Positions 49,796-59,697 are shown, counted from the stretch's first letter. The stretch: 64,000 bases of DNA from Marinobacter koreensis (GCF_023156285.1 NZ_JAKZAJ010000007.1:121929-185928), one strand, 5' to 3'. Notes: generated by a model not told the origin, from the letters alone. Translations and numbers: made by a program.

Positions 49796-51460
49796 ATGCC
49801 CTCCTCCGGGAGCTCTTCCGTTTCCCCGTCGACCGCTCGCAAATTGCGGGTCATCATGGCCCAACTGGATTTCCTCGTTGGCGATATTCCCGGCAACACC
49901 CAATTGGTCATAGAGTCGACGCAGCGCGCGATCCGTGAGCATCAGGCTGACATCGTGGTGTTTCCCGAACTCTGTATCACCGGCTATCCGCCGGAGGATC
50001 TGTTGCTCCGCCCGAGTCTGGACGTGCGCGTCGCCGAAGCGATGGAATCCCTGAAGGAGGCCCGGCTGGGAGCGGCTATTGTGATCGGCGTGCCTCTGCG
50101 CCATAACGGATTGTTGTTCAACAGTGCGGTGGTGATCGAGGGTGGCGAGATCATCGGTCGGTATTTCAAGCGTTTTCCGCCCAATTACCAGGTCTTCGAC
50201 GAAAAACGCTATTTCGCGGAAGGTTCCGAGGTCCTGATGCTGGACATTCGCGGCGTGCCTGTCGGCATTACCGTGTGCGAGGATATCTGGAAGGACGGGC
50301 CGGTGGAGGATTGTGCGGCGGCCGGCGCGCGTCTCGTTCTCAACCTCAATGCCTCGCCCTACGACATCGACAAACAGGCCCGTCGCAAGGCCCTGCTGGA
50401 GCGCAAGGCCCGGGAAAATTCGGTCAGTATCGTCTACGTCAACCTGGTGGGTGGGCAGGACGAACTGGTCTTCGACGGCGGTTCCATGGTCTACGATCAT
50501 TCCGGTGTGCTGGCGGTCGAGGCTCCCCAGTTCTCCGAGGGCCTGTACCCAGTGGAATTCCTCTGGGAGCACCACTGTCAGCCAGTGTCCCAGCCGCTGC
50601 CCGCGGAACCCTCCCTGGAAGAGAATGTCTATCGGGCGCTGGTGATGGGGGTCCGGGACTACGTCAACAAGAACGGGTTCCGGTCAGTGGTGCTGGGTCT
50701 TTCCGGAGGGATTGACTCGGCCGTGACCCTTGCGGTGGCGGTGGACGCCCTTGGCAAGGAACGGGTACGTGCGGTCATGATGCCATTCCGGTACACCTCC
50801 AGTATGAGCCTGGAAGACGCCGAAGCCGAAGCAAAACAGCTGGACGTACAATACGACGTCTTCTCGATCGAGCCCATGTACGATGCGTTCATGGAAGCGC
50901 TCGCCGAACCCTTTGAAGGTACCCGGCCGGACACCACCGAAGAGAATCTTCAGGCACGTTTGAGGGGAGTCCTGCTGATGTCCCTGTCGAACAAATTTGG
51001 CTCCCTGGTGCTGACCACCGGCAACAAGAGCGAGATGGCAGTGGGCTACTCTACGCTATACGGGGACATGGCCGGTGGCTTTGATGTGCTCAAGGATGTG
51101 CCCAAAACATTGGTCTTCCGGTTGGCAAACTATCGCAACAGCCAGTCTCCCGTCATCCCCGAGCGGGTGATCACCCGTCCGCCTTCGGCTGAGCTGGCGC
51201 CGGACCAGAAAGACGAGGACAGCCTGCCGGGCTACGATGTGCTCGACCAGATCCTGAATCTATACGTGGAGCGGGATTTTAGCGCCGAAGCGATCATCGC
51301 AGAAGGGTTTGATCGGGCCGATGTGGAGAGGGCGGTCCGGCTGGTTGATCTCAACGAGTACAAGCGACGCCAGGCGCCGATCGGCGTGAGAATCACCGAG
51401 CGTGGATTTGGCAAGGATCGGCGGTATCCGATCACCAACGCCTGGAAGAGTGGGAAGTAG
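49796..51460 (+). CDS. nadE: Glutamine-dependent NAD synthetase
   Basis: NadE makes NAD from deamido-NAD using glutamine. The 554-residue protein has an N-terminal nitrilase-type amidase domain (Glu58 in FPELC, the lysine in YFKRFPPN, the cysteine in TVCEDIW) and a synthetase domain with the P-loop SGGIDSAV near 305. I place the start at 49796, where AGGAG at 49784-49788 is 7 bases upstream; an ATG at 49769 would lie almost on the predicted transcription start. It interrupts the pilS-bamD neighbourhood that I remember from Pseudomonas. Confidence 0.95.
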   Translation: MPSSGSSSVSPSTARKLRVIMAQLDFLVGDIPGNTQLVIESTQRAIREHQADIVVFPELCITGYPPEDLLLRPSLDVRVAEAMESLKEARLGAAIVIGVPLRHNGLLFNSAVVIEGGEIIGRYFKRFPPNYQVFDEKRYFAEGSEVLMLDIRGVPVGITVCEDIWKDGPVEDCAAAGARLVLNLNASPYDIDKQARRKALLERKARENSVSIVYVNLVGGQDELVFDGGSMVYDHSGVLAVEAPQFSEGLYPVEFLWEHHCQPVSQPLPAEPSLEENVYRALVMGVRDYVNKNGFRSVVLGLSGGIDSAVTLAVAVDALGKERVRAVMMPFRYTSSMSLEDAEAEAKQLDVQYDVFSIEPMYDAFMEALAEPFEGTRPDTTEENLQARLRGVLLMSLSNKFGSLVLTTGNKSEMAVGYSTLYGDMAGGFDVLKDVPKTLVFRLANYRNSQSPVIPERVITRPPSAELAPDQKDEDSLPGYDVLDQILNLYVERDFSAEAIIAEGFDRADVERAVRLVDLNEYKRRQAPIGVRITERGFGKDRRYPITNAWKSGK

Positions 51461-51468
51461 CTGATGTT

Positions 51469-51499
51469 CGGGGTCAGATGAAATCTTCCTCTGACCCCG
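51469..51499. repeat. Palindromic intergenic repeat, copy 1 (GGGGTCAGATGAAA family)
   Basis: GGGGTCAGA and TCTGACCCC pair as a 10-bp stem including the outer C-G, with an 11-base loop beginning TGAAA. It lies between the convergent ends of nadE and bamD and matches the element after clpB over its first 14 bases. It may also act as a terminator, though no T tract follows. Confidence 0.8.
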
Positions 51500-51530
51500 G
51501 CGGGTGCCCGGTATGAATTCGGGCGTGAGC

Positions 51531-52370
51531 CTACTGCGACTCGTCGCCCATCAGGCCGAAGGTGACAACGTTGGTGAGGGAGCGGTTCTCCCGCTTTAGG
51601 ACGTCGGCTACGAACTCGCCCTTGTCGTTGAACGCATCGCTGTCCGGGTAATTTTTCCTGAGCAGGGCGATGGCATCACTGGCGCCTTTTTTCAGACCGA
51701 GGAACCGGTAGGTATCGGCCATGATGATCAGCGCTTCCTTCACGGACGGTGACGTCGGATAGTTCTCGACCACATAGCGTGCCCGGTTGTTCGCCGCGAG
51801 GTAGGCCTGCCGCTTGATGTAATAGCGGGCGGCAAAAATTTCGAGTTTGGCCAGCCGGTTGCGGATTGCGACCATACGCTGACGGGCATCGGCGGCGTAT
51901 TCACTGTCCGGGTAGCGGTTCAGCAGCTCGGAAAAATCGCGGAAGGCCTGGTTTTGCTCGCCCGGATCTCGCGCCGCCACGTCGATCGGGAAGTAGCGTT
52001 GGGCCAGTCCGATGTCGAGGTTGTAGGAGGCGAGGCCTCGCATGTAGAGCGCATAGTCGGCATGCTCGCTCTGTGGGTTCAGGCGGAGGAACCGGTCGGC
52101 TGCAGCGCGGGCGCCCTCAAGATCCAGATTCTGGTACCGGGCATAGATCACGTCCAGTTGCGCCTGTTCGGCGTAGCGGCCGAAGGGGTAATAGGTTTCC
52201 AGGGCGTCGAGATTTTTTTCGGCCTCGTTGAAGTTACCCGAGTTCATGGCCTCCCGGGCATTATCATAATAGGTCTTTTCCGGCAGCACCTCCTCCTGCT
52301 TGTTGGTGGCGCAGGCGCTGATCATCACCACCAGGGTGGACAGCAGCAGCAAACGAACAACTGATCTCAT
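51531..52370 (-). CDS. bamD: Outer membrane assembly lipoprotein BamD
   Basis: BamD is the essential lipoprotein of the BAM complex that inserts outer-membrane proteins. The 279-residue product has a signal peptide with lipobox ISAC (Cys20) followed by five tetratricopeptide-like repeats from about residue 34, with the motif YPFGRYAEQAQLDVIYARY near 60. The start at 52370 places the signal at the N-terminus; an ATG at 52415 would add 15 residues before it. It diverges from rluD, the conserved order. Confidence 0.95.
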   Translation of the reverse strand: MRSVVRLLLLSTLVVMISACATNKQEEVLPEKTYYDNAREAMNSGNFNEAEKNLDALETYYPFGRYAEQAQLDVIYARYQNLDLEGARAAADRFLRLNPQSEHADYALYMRGLASYNLDIGLAQRYFPIDVAARDPGEQNQAFRDFSELLNRYPDSEYAADARQRMVAIRNRLAKLEIFAARYYIKRQAYLAANNRARYVVENYPTSPSVKEALIIMADTYRFLGLKKGASDAIALLRKNYPDSDAFNDKGEFVADVLKRENRSLTNVVTFGLMGDESQ

Positions 52371-52413
52371 GCCGGAATCCCGTATAATGTCGAAAAATGT
52401 GTCGAGGACCGCC

Positions 52414-52442
52414 ATTGTAGCGGGGAAGACACCGCATGTGCA
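52414..52442 (-). promoter_or_regulatory. Candidate sigma-70 promoter of bamD
   Basis: On the minus strand TGCACA (52442-52437) and TACAAT (52419-52414) are 17 bases apart, about 45 bases upstream of bamD. Confidence 0.42.
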
Positions 52443-52505
52443 GAGGCAGTCTCAATCGATTGCCGAAATCTGACCGAAACGTAACACACCGGCCCTGGGG
52501 GCTTG

Positions 52506-53483
52506 ATGTCATCCGAGAACCGAATTACCGCCCGATTTGTCGTTCCTCCCGAACTCAGTGATCGCCGCCTCGATCAGGCTGTGGCTGAGCTGATGCCGGA
52601 GCATTCGCGCTCGCGGCTGCAGACCTGGATCAAGGAGGGAGCGCTCATCGTCAACGGCCAGAAACGCAAACCCCGCGACAAAGTCATGATGGATGATGTC
52701 ATCGAGCTGGAAGCGGAGCCCGAGGTTCAGGTGAGCTGGGAAGCCCAGGATATCGAACTGGATCTGGTCTACGAGGATGAACACCTCCTGGTGATCAACA
52801 AACCGGCCGGGCTGGTGGTCCATCCGGCCGCCGGTCATGCCGCCGGAACCCTGGTCAATGCCGTGCTCAATTACGCGCCCGAGGTTGAAAACCTTCCAAG
52901 GGCCGGCATTGTTCACCGGCTGGACAAGGACACCTCCGGTATCATGGTTGTCGCCCGTAGTCTGATCGCCCACACCTCACTGGTGGATCAGTTGCAGACC
53001 CGTACCATGGGCCGGGAGTACGATGCCGTCGTGGTCGGCACCCTCACTGGCGGGGCTACCGTGGATGCCCCGATCGGGCGTCATCCGAGAGAGCGAAAGA
53101 AAATGGCGGTGGTGTCCAGTGGCAAGCCCGCGGTCACGCATTACCGGCTGGTTGAACGGTTTGCCGCCCACACCCACATTCGTTGCAAACTTGAGAGCGG
53201 CCGCACTCACCAGATCCGTGTACACATGGCGCACGTCAAGCATCCACTGGTGGGGGATCCGCTCTACGGGGGCCGTATGCGACTGCCCAAAGGAACCACC
53301 GAGTCCTTGCGCGAGGTGCTCGCCGGATTCCAGCGTCAGGCGCTCCATGCCCGGCAGTTGACCCTGGAACATCCTGAAACCGGCGAGATCCTGACCTGGG
53401 AAGTGCCTCTGCCTGATGATATGGAACACCTGATGGAGGCCCTGCGACAGCACCGACGGGAACTGGAAAGTCATGATTTCTGA
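52506..53483 (+). CDS. rluD: 23S rRNA pseudouridine synthase RluD
   Basis: RluD makes three pseudouridines in helix 69 of 23S rRNA. The 325-residue protein has an N-terminal S4 domain (about 18-80) and the catalytic segment GIVHRLDKDTSG with Asp140, followed by ESGRTHQIRVHMAH near 229. The start is the ATG at 52506, not the TTG three bases earlier. It overlaps pgeF by 11 bases. Confidence 0.95.
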   Translation: MSSENRITARFVVPPELSDRRLDQAVAELMPEHSRSRLQTWIKEGALIVNGQKRKPRDKVMMDDVIELEAEPEVQVSWEAQDIELDLVYEDEHLLVINKPAGLVVHPAAGHAAGTLVNAVLNYAPEVENLPRAGIVHRLDKDTSGIMVVARSLIAHTSLVDQLQTRTMGREYDAVVVGTLTGGATVDAPIGRHPRERKKMAVVSSGKPAVTHYRLVERFAAHTHIRCKLESGRTHQIRVHMAHVKHPLVGDPLYGGRMRLPKGTTESLREVLAGFQRQALHARQLTLEHPETGEILTWEVPLPDDMEHLMEALRQHRRELESHDF

Positions 53484-54228
53484 ACAGACGGTTCTGCGTC
53501 CGGACTGGTCGGGCCCGGAGAACGTGCACGCTCTCTGCACGACCCGCCAGGGTGGCGTCAGTCAGCCACCGTGGAATTCCCTGAATCTGGGAGTCCATGT
53601 GGGCGACAATCCCGAGCATGTGAACGAGAACCGGCAGCTTCTGGCCCGGTTTACCGGGCTCGGGTGTGATCAGTTCGGTTGGTTGAACCAGGTCCATGGG
53701 AATCGGGTGGTGGAGTTGACGCCAGCCAACCTGGCGGAGTGTCCGGATGCGGATGCCAGCTTTACGCGCGTGCCCGGAGTTGCGTGCGTCATTCTCACGG
53801 CCGATTGTCTCCCGGTGCTGCTCACGGACCGGAAGGGAAGCGTTGTGGGCGCCGCTCACGGGGGCTGGCGAAGTCTCTGCAGTGGCGTCCTGGAGAACCT
53901 CGTTGACGCGATGGCAGTCGCGCCTTCTGACCTCCGGGCCTGGATGGGGCCGGCTATCGGGCCCAAACGCTTCGAGGTCGGGCCAGACGTTCGCGATGCC
54001 TTTTTGGCCCGGCACGGCGACGACGAAGCGGCATTTTCCGGGACGGGCGCGCGTCCCGGCCACTATCTGGCAGACCTCTATGAGTTGGCCCGTCGACGAC
54101 TGCAGCGGCGGGGCGTCGAGATTATTTCCGGCGGCAGCCTTTGTACAGTCCGTGATCGGGACTGGTTCTTTTCGTATCGTCGGGATGGGCAGACCGGTCG
54201 TATGGCAACGTTGATCTGGATGGAATGA
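53473..54228 (+). CDS. pgeF: Polyphenol oxidase/purine nucleosidase-type protein PgeF (YfiH, DUF152)
   Basis: The 251-residue protein has the three-metal-ligand set of the family: His75 in NQVHG, Cys112 in TADCLPVL and His129 in AAHGGWR. The family has been called multicopper oxidase-like, but in E. coli it corrects misincorporated L-Ser in peptidoglycan precursors, and relatives act on purine nucleosides. The precise role here is unknown. It is translationally coupled to rluD, a pairing found widely in gammaproteobacteria, and the clpB heat-shock promoter begins 43 bases downstream. Confidence 0.9.
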   Translation: MISEQTVLRPDWSGPENVHALCTTRQGGVSQPPWNSLNLGVHVGDNPEHVNENRQLLARFTGLGCDQFGWLNQVHGNRVVELTPANLAECPDADASFTRVPGVACVILTADCLPVLLTDRKGSVVGAAHGGWRSLCSGVLENLVDAMAVAPSDLRAWMGPAIGPKRFEVGPDVRDAFLARHGDDEAAFSGTGARPGHYLADLYELARRRLQRRGVEIISGGSLCTVRDRDWFFSYRRDGQTGRMATLIWME

Positions 54229-54270
54229 ACTGATCACCGTCAAATTTCTGACGAAATCGTTGCCACCCTT

Positions 54271-54298
54271 CTTGAAGTCCCCTTCTTAGCCCCTACAT
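54271..54298 (+). promoter_or_regulatory. Sigma-32 heat-shock promoter of clpB
   Basis: CTTGAA at 54271-54276 is followed after 13 bases by CCCCTACAT at 54290-54298. This closely matches the RpoH consensus (CTTGAA, 13-15 bases, CCCCATNT) and lies about 80 bases before clpB. Confidence 0.85.
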
Positions 54299-54378
54299 TT
54301 AAAGTCAAAGCAATTCGGATACGTTGAACCCGGAGCGGGTTCGCCAGGTATCCAGTTACGAATCGGGGACAAGAATCT

Positions 54379-56955
54379 ATGAGAATCGACAAGCTCACGA
54401 GCAAATTGCAGGCGGCTCTGGCCGACGCACAGTCGCTTGCGGTCGGCAAGGATCACAATTTCATTGAGCCGGTGCACCTGATGCAGGCTTTGCTGGACCA
54501 GCAGGGCAGTTCCATCAAACCCCTGCTGAAGCAGGCAGGGGCAGAGCCCGGTCGGGTTCGCCAGGCCATTGCCCGCGAGATCGAAAATCTGCCGGAAGTG
54601 CAGGGGTCAGCCGGTGACGTGTCAATGTCCAACGACATGGGCCGGCTATTCAATATTGCTGACAAGTTGGCACAGAAGCGCAAGGACCAGTTTGTCTCCA
54701 GCGAACTGATGCTGCTGGCGGCTTTGGAGGATCGCGGAACCCTCGGTCGAGTCCTTCGGGAGCAGGGCGTGGATAAGGCGGCCCTCGAAAAGGCCATCGA
54801 AGAGATCCGTGGTGGTGAGACCGTGGACGACGCCGGAGCAGAGGAAAACCGCCAGGCCCTGTCCAAGTATACGATCGACCTGACTGAGCGGGCCGAGGAA
54901 GGCAAGCTGGACCCGGTTATCGGCCGTGATGACGAAATCCGTCGTACGATCCAGGTGCTGCAGCGCCGTCGCAAGAACAATCCGGTACTGATCGGTGAGC
55001 CGGGCGTGGGCAAGACCGCCATCGTAGAGGGTCTGGCCCAGCGGATTGTGAATGGGGAAGTGCCGGATGGTCTGAAAGACAAAAAGGTACTGTCCCTGGA
55101 CATGGGCGCTTTGATTGCCGGTGCCAAATTTCGGGGTGAATTCGAGGAGCGCCTGAAAGCGGTGCTCAATGAGCTGTCGAAGCAGGAAGGGCAGATCATC
55201 CTGTTCATCGACGAGATTCACACCATGGTGGGTGCCGGAAAGGCCGAAGGTTCGATGGATGCCGGGAATATGCTCAAGCCGGCCCTGGCCCGAGGCGAGT
55301 TGCATTGTGTGGGTGCGACCACGCTCGACGAGTACCGGGAGAATATCGAGAAGGATGCGGCGCTGGAGCGTCGGTTCCAGAAAGTCCTGGTCAGTGAACC
55401 CAGTGAGGAAGACACGATTGCCATCCTCCGGGGCCTGAAAGAGCGCTACGAAGTTCACCACGGGGTGGAAGTCACCGACGGCGCCATCATTGCTGCTGCC
55501 AAACTGTCGCACCGTTACATCGCCGACCGGCAACTGCCGGACAAGGCCATTGATCTGGTTGATGAGGCCGCCAGTCAGATTCGCATGGAGATGGACTCCA
55601 AGCCGGAGGCACTTGATCGTCTGGAGCGGCGTCTGATCCAGCTGAAGATTGAACGGGAAGCGCTGAAGAAGGAAACCGACGCGGCCTCCAAGAAGCGACT
55701 GGAAGAGCTGTCCGGTGTCATTGCTGGCGTTGAGCGGGAATACGCCGATCTGGAGGAGGTCTGGAACACCGAGAAAGCGGCTCTCCACGGCTCCCAGAAG
55801 ATCAAGAGTCAGCTGGAGCAGGCCCGGATCGATCTGGAAAACGCCCGTCGCTCCGGTGATCTGGGCAAGATGTCCGAGCTGCAGTACGGCAAGATTCCGG
55901 AGCTGGAGCGTCAGCTGGATATGGCCAGCCAGGCCGAGATGATGGAAATGAAACTCCTGCGCAACCGGGTGACCGATGAGGAGATTGCCGAGATCGTCTC
56001 CAAGTGGACCGGTATCCCCGTGTCCAAGATGCTGGAGGGCGAGCGCGACAAGCTCATGCGCATGGAAGAGGCACTCCATGATCGGGTTATTGGCCAGGAC
56101 GAGGCGGTGGAAGCGGTTTCCAATGCGGTGCGCCGCTCTCGCGCGGGGCTGTCGGATCCGAACCGGCCCAACGGTTCCTTCCTGTTCCTCGGCCCGACGG
56201 GTGTGGGTAAAACCGAGCTCTGTAAGTCCCTGGCGTCGTTCCTGTTCGACACCGAGGAAGCCATGGTCCGCATCGATATGTCGGAGTTCATGGAGAAGCA
56301 TTCCGTGGCCCGGCTCATCGGGGCGCCTCCCGGCTATGTCGGGTATGAAGAGGGTGGTTACCTGACCGAGGCGGTGCGCCGTCGCCCCTATTCCGTGCTC
56401 CTGCTGGACGAGGTCGAGAAGGCGCATCCGGATGTCTTCAATATTCTGCTTCAGGTGCTCGAGGACGGTCGCCTGACCGACGGGCAGGGGCGGACAGTCG
56501 ACTTCCGGAACACCGTAATTGTCATGACCTCGAACCTGGGGTCAGACATCATCCAGCAGAAGGCTGGTGAAGAGAACTACGAGTCCATGAAGAACGCCGT
56601 TATGGAAGTGGTCGGTACACACTTCCGTCCGGAGTTCATCAACCGTGTGGACGAAGTGGTGGTCTTCCACCCGCTGGCCGAGGACCAGATTCGTGGCATC
56701 GCGAGTATCCAGATCGAGTCCCTCAGCAAGCGGTTGAAGGAACAGGATATGAAGCTGGAGCTGGATGATGCCGCGATGGATCTGCTGGCGGAAGTCGGGT
56801 ACGACCCGGTTTACGGTGCGCGCCCCCTGAAGCGGGCAATTCAGAGAAACATCGAGAACCCGCTGGCGCAGAAACTGTTGCAGGGTGAGTTCGCGCCGGG
56901 CGACACAATCCGGGGTACGGTGAAGGATCATACCCTGGTTTTCGACAAAGCCTGA
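54379..56955 (+). CDS. clpB: ATP-dependent disaggregase ClpB
   Basis: ClpB threads aggregated proteins through its hexamer with help from DnaK. The 858-residue protein has a double Clp N-domain (1-145), NBD1 with GEPGVGKT at 206-213, the coiled-coil middle domain (about 410-525), and NBD2 with GPTGVGKTE near 609 and the pore loop GYVGYEEGG. The length and the missing ClpP-binding tripeptide distinguish it from ClpA. Expression should be heat-inducible from the promoter at 54271-54298. A palindromic repeat follows the stop. Confidence 0.98.
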   Translation: MRIDKLTSKLQAALADAQSLAVGKDHNFIEPVHLMQALLDQQGSSIKPLLKQAGAEPGRVRQAIAREIENLPEVQGSAGDVSMSNDMGRLFNIADKLAQKRKDQFVSSELMLLAALEDRGTLGRVLREQGVDKAALEKAIEEIRGGETVDDAGAEENRQALSKYTIDLTERAEEGKLDPVIGRDDEIRRTIQVLQRRRKNNPVLIGEPGVGKTAIVEGLAQRIVNGEVPDGLKDKKVLSLDMGALIAGAKFRGEFEERLKAVLNELSKQEGQIILFIDEIHTMVGAGKAEGSMDAGNMLKPALARGELHCVGATTLDEYRENIEKDAALERRFQKVLVSEPSEEDTIAILRGLKERYEVHHGVEVTDGAIIAAAKLSHRYIADRQLPDKAIDLVDEAASQIRMEMDSKPEALDRLERRLIQLKIEREALKKETDAASKKRLEELSGVIAGVEREYADLEEVWNTEKAALHGSQKIKSQLEQARIDLENARRSGDLGKMSELQYGKIPELERQLDMASQAEMMEMKLLRNRVTDEEIAEIVSKWTGIPVSKMLEGERDKLMRMEEALHDRVIGQDEAVEAVSNAVRRSRAGLSDPNRPNGSFLFLGPTGVGKTELCKSLASFLFDTEEAMVRIDMSEFMEKHSVARLIGAPPGYVGYEEGGYLTEAVRRRPYSVLLLDEVEKAHPDVFNILLQVLEDGRLTDGQGRTVDFRNTVIVMTSNLGSDIIQQKAGEENYESMKNAVMEVVGTHFRPEFINRVDEVVVFHPLAEDQIRGIASIQIESLSKRLKEQDMKLELDDAAMDLLAEVGYDPVYGARPLKRAIQRNIENPLAQKLLQGEFAPGDTIRGTVKDHTLVFDKA

Positions 56956-56965
56956 GCTTGAATCC

Positions 56966-57000
56966 GGGGTCAGATGAAACGTTCATCTGACCCCATTTTC
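56966..57000. repeat. Palindromic intergenic repeat, copy 2, also a likely terminator for clpB
   Basis: GGGGTCAGATGAA (56966-56978) pairs perfectly over 13 bases with 56982-56994 around a 3-base loop and runs into ATTTTCTTTTT on the plus strand. It is the same element as at 51469-51499 and lies between the convergent ends of clpB and the DUF4124 gene. Confidence 0.85.
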
Positions 57001-57003
57001 TTT

Positions 57004-57468
57004 TTACTGGGCTTTTTCCGGGCCGCAATTTTCAGCGGCGATTTCCTCATACTTCTGCCGCTGCTGGGCAATTTCCTCAGGCGAGAGATAGCGGGACTCG
57101 CCGTTTTCCTCGACCCGGATCCGCGCCTTGCTGTCGATGATGTCCAGGTTGCTGCGCGCGGTCGCACAATTGGCCTCCCGCTGCTTCCGGCGGGCTTCCT
57201 CTTGTGCCTTTTCCTTTTGAGTCAGCGTTCGGGTTTTCTGCTTGTCCTCAAGATCCTTCATCTTTTCCTGTGGCGTTGCCTGATCGGCCGGCTTGGCCGA
57301 GCCGGTTCCCACGCGGACGTTGACCTGTTCGGACTTTCTGCCATTGGGCTGTTGGTCGCCAAAGTGCGTGACGCCGTTTTCGTCGGTCCATTTGTACACG
57401 GAGCCGCCATGGGAGATGCCCGGTACTGCGGCCATTAACAGGGTCAACATCAGGATTTTTCTGTTCAT
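57004..57468 (-). CDS. DUF4124 domain-containing exported protein
   Basis: The 154-residue product has a signal peptide (residues 1-20, MNRKILMLTLLMAAVPGISHG) then the DUF4124 core SVYKWTDENGVTHFGDQQP at about 22-40, followed by a long charged helical part rich in Lys, Glu and Gln, and ends with a cysteine in AAENCGPE. The family is common in gammaproteobacterial envelopes and its function is unknown. The ATG at 57468 is preferred; an upstream frame to 57546 adds unrelated sequence. Confidence 0.8.
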   Translation of the reverse strand: MNRKILMLTLLMAAVPGISHGGSVYKWTDENGVTHFGDQQPNGRKSEQVNVRVGTGSAKPADQATPQEKMKDLEDKQKTRTLTQKEKAQEEARRKQREANCATARSNLDIIDSKARIRVEENGESRYLSPEEIAQQRQKYEEIAAENCGPEKAQ

Positions 57469-57653
57469 GGATATATCCGTCGCCTTATACAACTCCCGGT
57501 CCAGACGCTGGCACCGGTGATTCGGGTAATGTCTCTTGGCTATCATGCCATCTCCGAGTCGGATTTTCCTTCGTCTGGTTCAAATCTCCGACATCGGATT
57601 CCTCCAGTATGGCAAAGCTCGGCGATTATGGGCAGATTTACGTCTGGCGCCTA

Positions 57654-57681
57654 TTGACAGGGAGTTTCGCGCTGTCAGAAT
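57654..57681 (+). promoter_or_regulatory. Candidate sigma-70 promoter of ilvIHC
   Basis: A perfect TTGACA at 57654-57659 is followed after 16 bases by CAGAAT at 57676-57681. Transcripts would begin near 57688, giving a leader of nearly 290 bases before ilvI. Confidence 0.55.
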
Positions 57682-57685
57682 TGGC

Positions 57686-57976
57686 GATTGCCTGAAACTG
57701 GGGTTAATTCGGCAGGCAATCCCGAACGAGTATCCCCCGTTAATCACCACACTAAACGCGTCGGGTCCCGACGTGTGCTGGTTGTTGCTTACGTGCAACC
57801 CGTTGATTGGCCGTTCTCCGCAACCCTCAGGAGAGCGGCTGGCCAGGAGACAACCTCTTATTTTGCAGGTGTGGAGGAGCAAGCCGGTTCCGCTTTCACA
57901 AGAAGCAGGGAGACCGTGAATCCAGGCACCCGGGGCGAAACCCGGCTCATTCACTCGTAGAAGAGGGTAGAAAATC
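57686..57976 (+). promoter_or_regulatory. Structured 5' leader upstream of ilvI, putative cis-regulatory RNA
   Basis: Within the 508-base gap between the DUF4124 gene and ilvI, three stems stand in a row on the plus strand: a perfect 9-bp stem 57686-57694 with 57713-57721; a 9-bp stem 57756-57764 with 57768-57776 (one G-U pair); and an 11-bp stem 57809-57819 with 57830-57840 (two G-U pairs). A U-rich CTCTTATTTT follows near 57865-57874. Overlapping frames contain runs of Leu, Val and Ile codons near 57772-57807 but no convincing leader peptide with a ribosome site. It may be an attenuator or other regulatory RNA. No protein gene is recognisable in this gap. Confidence 0.5.
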
Positions 57977-59695
57977 GTGGAGTTATTGTCTGGCGCCGAT
58001 ATGCTGATCCGGTCCCTTCAGGATGAAGGCATCGAATACATATACGGCTATCCGGGTGGTGCAGCGCTGCACATATACGATGCGCTGTTCAGGCAGGACA
58101 AAGTCAAGCATATTCTGGTTCGGCACGAGCAGGCCGCGGTCCACATGGCCGACGGTTATGCCCGGGCAACCGGAAAACCAGGTACCGTACTGGTGACCTC
58201 GGGTCCTGGAGCCACCAACACCATCACCGGCATTGCCACCGCGTTCATGGATTCCATCCCCATGGTGGTCTTGTGCGGTCAGGTTGCGTCTCATCTCATT
58301 GGTGAGGATGCCTTCCAGGAAACCGATATGATCGGCGTGTCCCGCCCGGTCGTGAAGCATAACCTCTCCGTGCGGCATCCCGAAGAGATCCCCGAGATCA
58401 TTCGCAAGGCCTACTATATTGCCGCTACCGGCCGGCCGGGCCCCGTGGTGGTGGATATCCCGAAGGATATGACCACGCCCAACGAGCGCTACGAATATTC
58501 GTATCCCAAGAAGGTCAAGCTGCGCTCCTACAATCCGGCCATTCGTGGCCACGCAGGCCAGATCAAGAAAGCGGTCGACATGATGCTTGCCGCCAAGCGT
58601 CCGGTGATTTATGCCGGGGGTGGCGTCATTCTTGGCAAGGCCTCCGATCAGCTCACCGAACTGACCCGGATGTTGGGATACCCGATCACCAACACCCTGA
58701 TGGGAATTGGCTGCTATCCGGCTTCCGACAAGCAGCATCTGGGTTGGCTGGGTATGCACGGGACCTACGAAGCAAATATGGCCATGCACCACTCGGATCT
58801 GATTCTCTGTGTGGGCGCCCGGTTTGATGATCGTGTGACCAATGCGACCGAGAAATTCTGTCCGGGCGCCCGGATCATCCATATCGACATTGATCCGGCC
58901 TCGATCTCCAAGACGGTTGAAGCCGACGTGCCGATTGTTGGTCCTGTTGATGCGGTCCTCAAGGAGATGCTTTCGCTGGTGAAGGAGAGCAAGGCCCGGC
59001 CGGATGCCGATGCCCTGGGATCCTGGTGGAAACAGATTGACGAATGGCGGGCATTCCATGGCATGCGCTACGAGACCAGCCCCGACGTCATCAAGCCTCA
59101 GGAAGTCATCGAGTTGCTGTGCAAGCTGACCAATGGCGAGGCGTTCGTCAGCTCCGATGTCGGTCAGCACCAGATGTTTGCCGCTCAATACTACAAGTTC
59201 GACAAGCCCAATCGCTGGATCAATTCCGGCGGTCTGGGCACCATGGGTTTCGGTTTGCCTGCTGCGATGGGGATCAAGCTGACCCACCCGGACGACGAGG
59301 TTTTGTGCATTACCGGCGAGGGCAGTATCCAGATGAACATTCAGGAGCTGTCTACCTGCAAGCAGTACAATCTGCCGGTCAAGATCATCAACCTGAACAA
59401 CCAGGCTCTGGGCATGGTGAAACAGTGGCAGGATATGAACTACGAGTCCCGTCACTCCCAGTCTTACATGGAATCCCTGCCGGACTTCATCAAGCTGGCG
59501 GAGGCGTACGGGCACGTCGGCGTGCGCATCGAAAAGAAAGAGGATCTTGAACCCAAGCTCAAGGAAGTGCTGGCAATGAAAGACAAGCTGGTGTTTGTCG
59601 ATATCCTCGTTGATCGTTTCGAGCATGTGTATCCGATGCAGGTCGCCCGCGGCTCCATGAAGGATATGTGGCTCAGCAAGACGGAGAGGGTGTGA
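57977..59695 (+). CDS. ilvI: Acetolactate synthase large subunit
   Basis: This thiamine diphosphate enzyme makes acetolactate and acetohydroxybutyrate for branched-chain amino acids. The 572-residue protein has the catalytic glutamate in [15 protein letters not shown] near 48-62, the FAD-binding middle domain and the ThDP motif [23 protein letters not shown] (GDG form altered to GEG at its start, as is common in this family). The start is GTG at 57977. It lies directly before ilvH and ilvC. Confidence 0.96.
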   Translation: MELLSGADMLIRSLQDEGIEYIYGYPGGAALHIYDALFRQDKVKHILVRHEQAAVHMADGYARATGKPGTVLVTSGPGATNTITGIATAFMDSIPMVVLCGQVASHLIGEDAFQETDMIGVSRPVVKHNLSVRHPEEIPEIIRKAYYIAATGRPGPVVVDIPKDMTTPNERYEYSYPKKVKLRSYNPAIRGHAGQIKKAVDMMLAAKRPVIYAGGGVILGKASDQLTELTRMLGYPITNTLMGIGCYPASDKQHLGWLGMHGTYEANMAMHHSDLILCVGARFDDRVTNATEKFCPGARIIHIDIDPASISKTVEADVPIVGPVDAVLKEMLSLVKESKARPDADALGSWWKQIDEWRAFHGMRYETSPDVIKPQEVIELLCKLTNGEAFVSSDVGQHQMFAAQYYKFDKPNRWINSGGLGTMGFGLPAAMGIKLTHPDDEVLCITGEGSIQMNIQELSTCKQYNLPVKIINLNNQALGMVKQWQDMNYESRHSQSYMESLPDFIKLAEAYGHVGVRIEKKEDLEPKLKEVLAMKDKLVFVDILVDRFEHVYPMQVARGSMKDMWLSKTERV

Positions 59696-59697
59696 TC

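Noticed and set aside
56535..56546. GGGGTCAG inside clpB resembling the palindromic repeat
   Set aside because: Only the first 8 bases match, it is coding sequence and there is no pairing partner.
57536..57960. Open frames of 90-127 codons on both strands upstream of ilvI
   Set aside because: They overlap one another, have non-ATG or unsupported starts, odd composition and no recognisable motif; the stem-loops and promoter explain the stretch better.
57983..59626. 547-codon antisense frame opposite ilvI
   Set aside because: Shadow frame of a clear acetolactate synthase gene.
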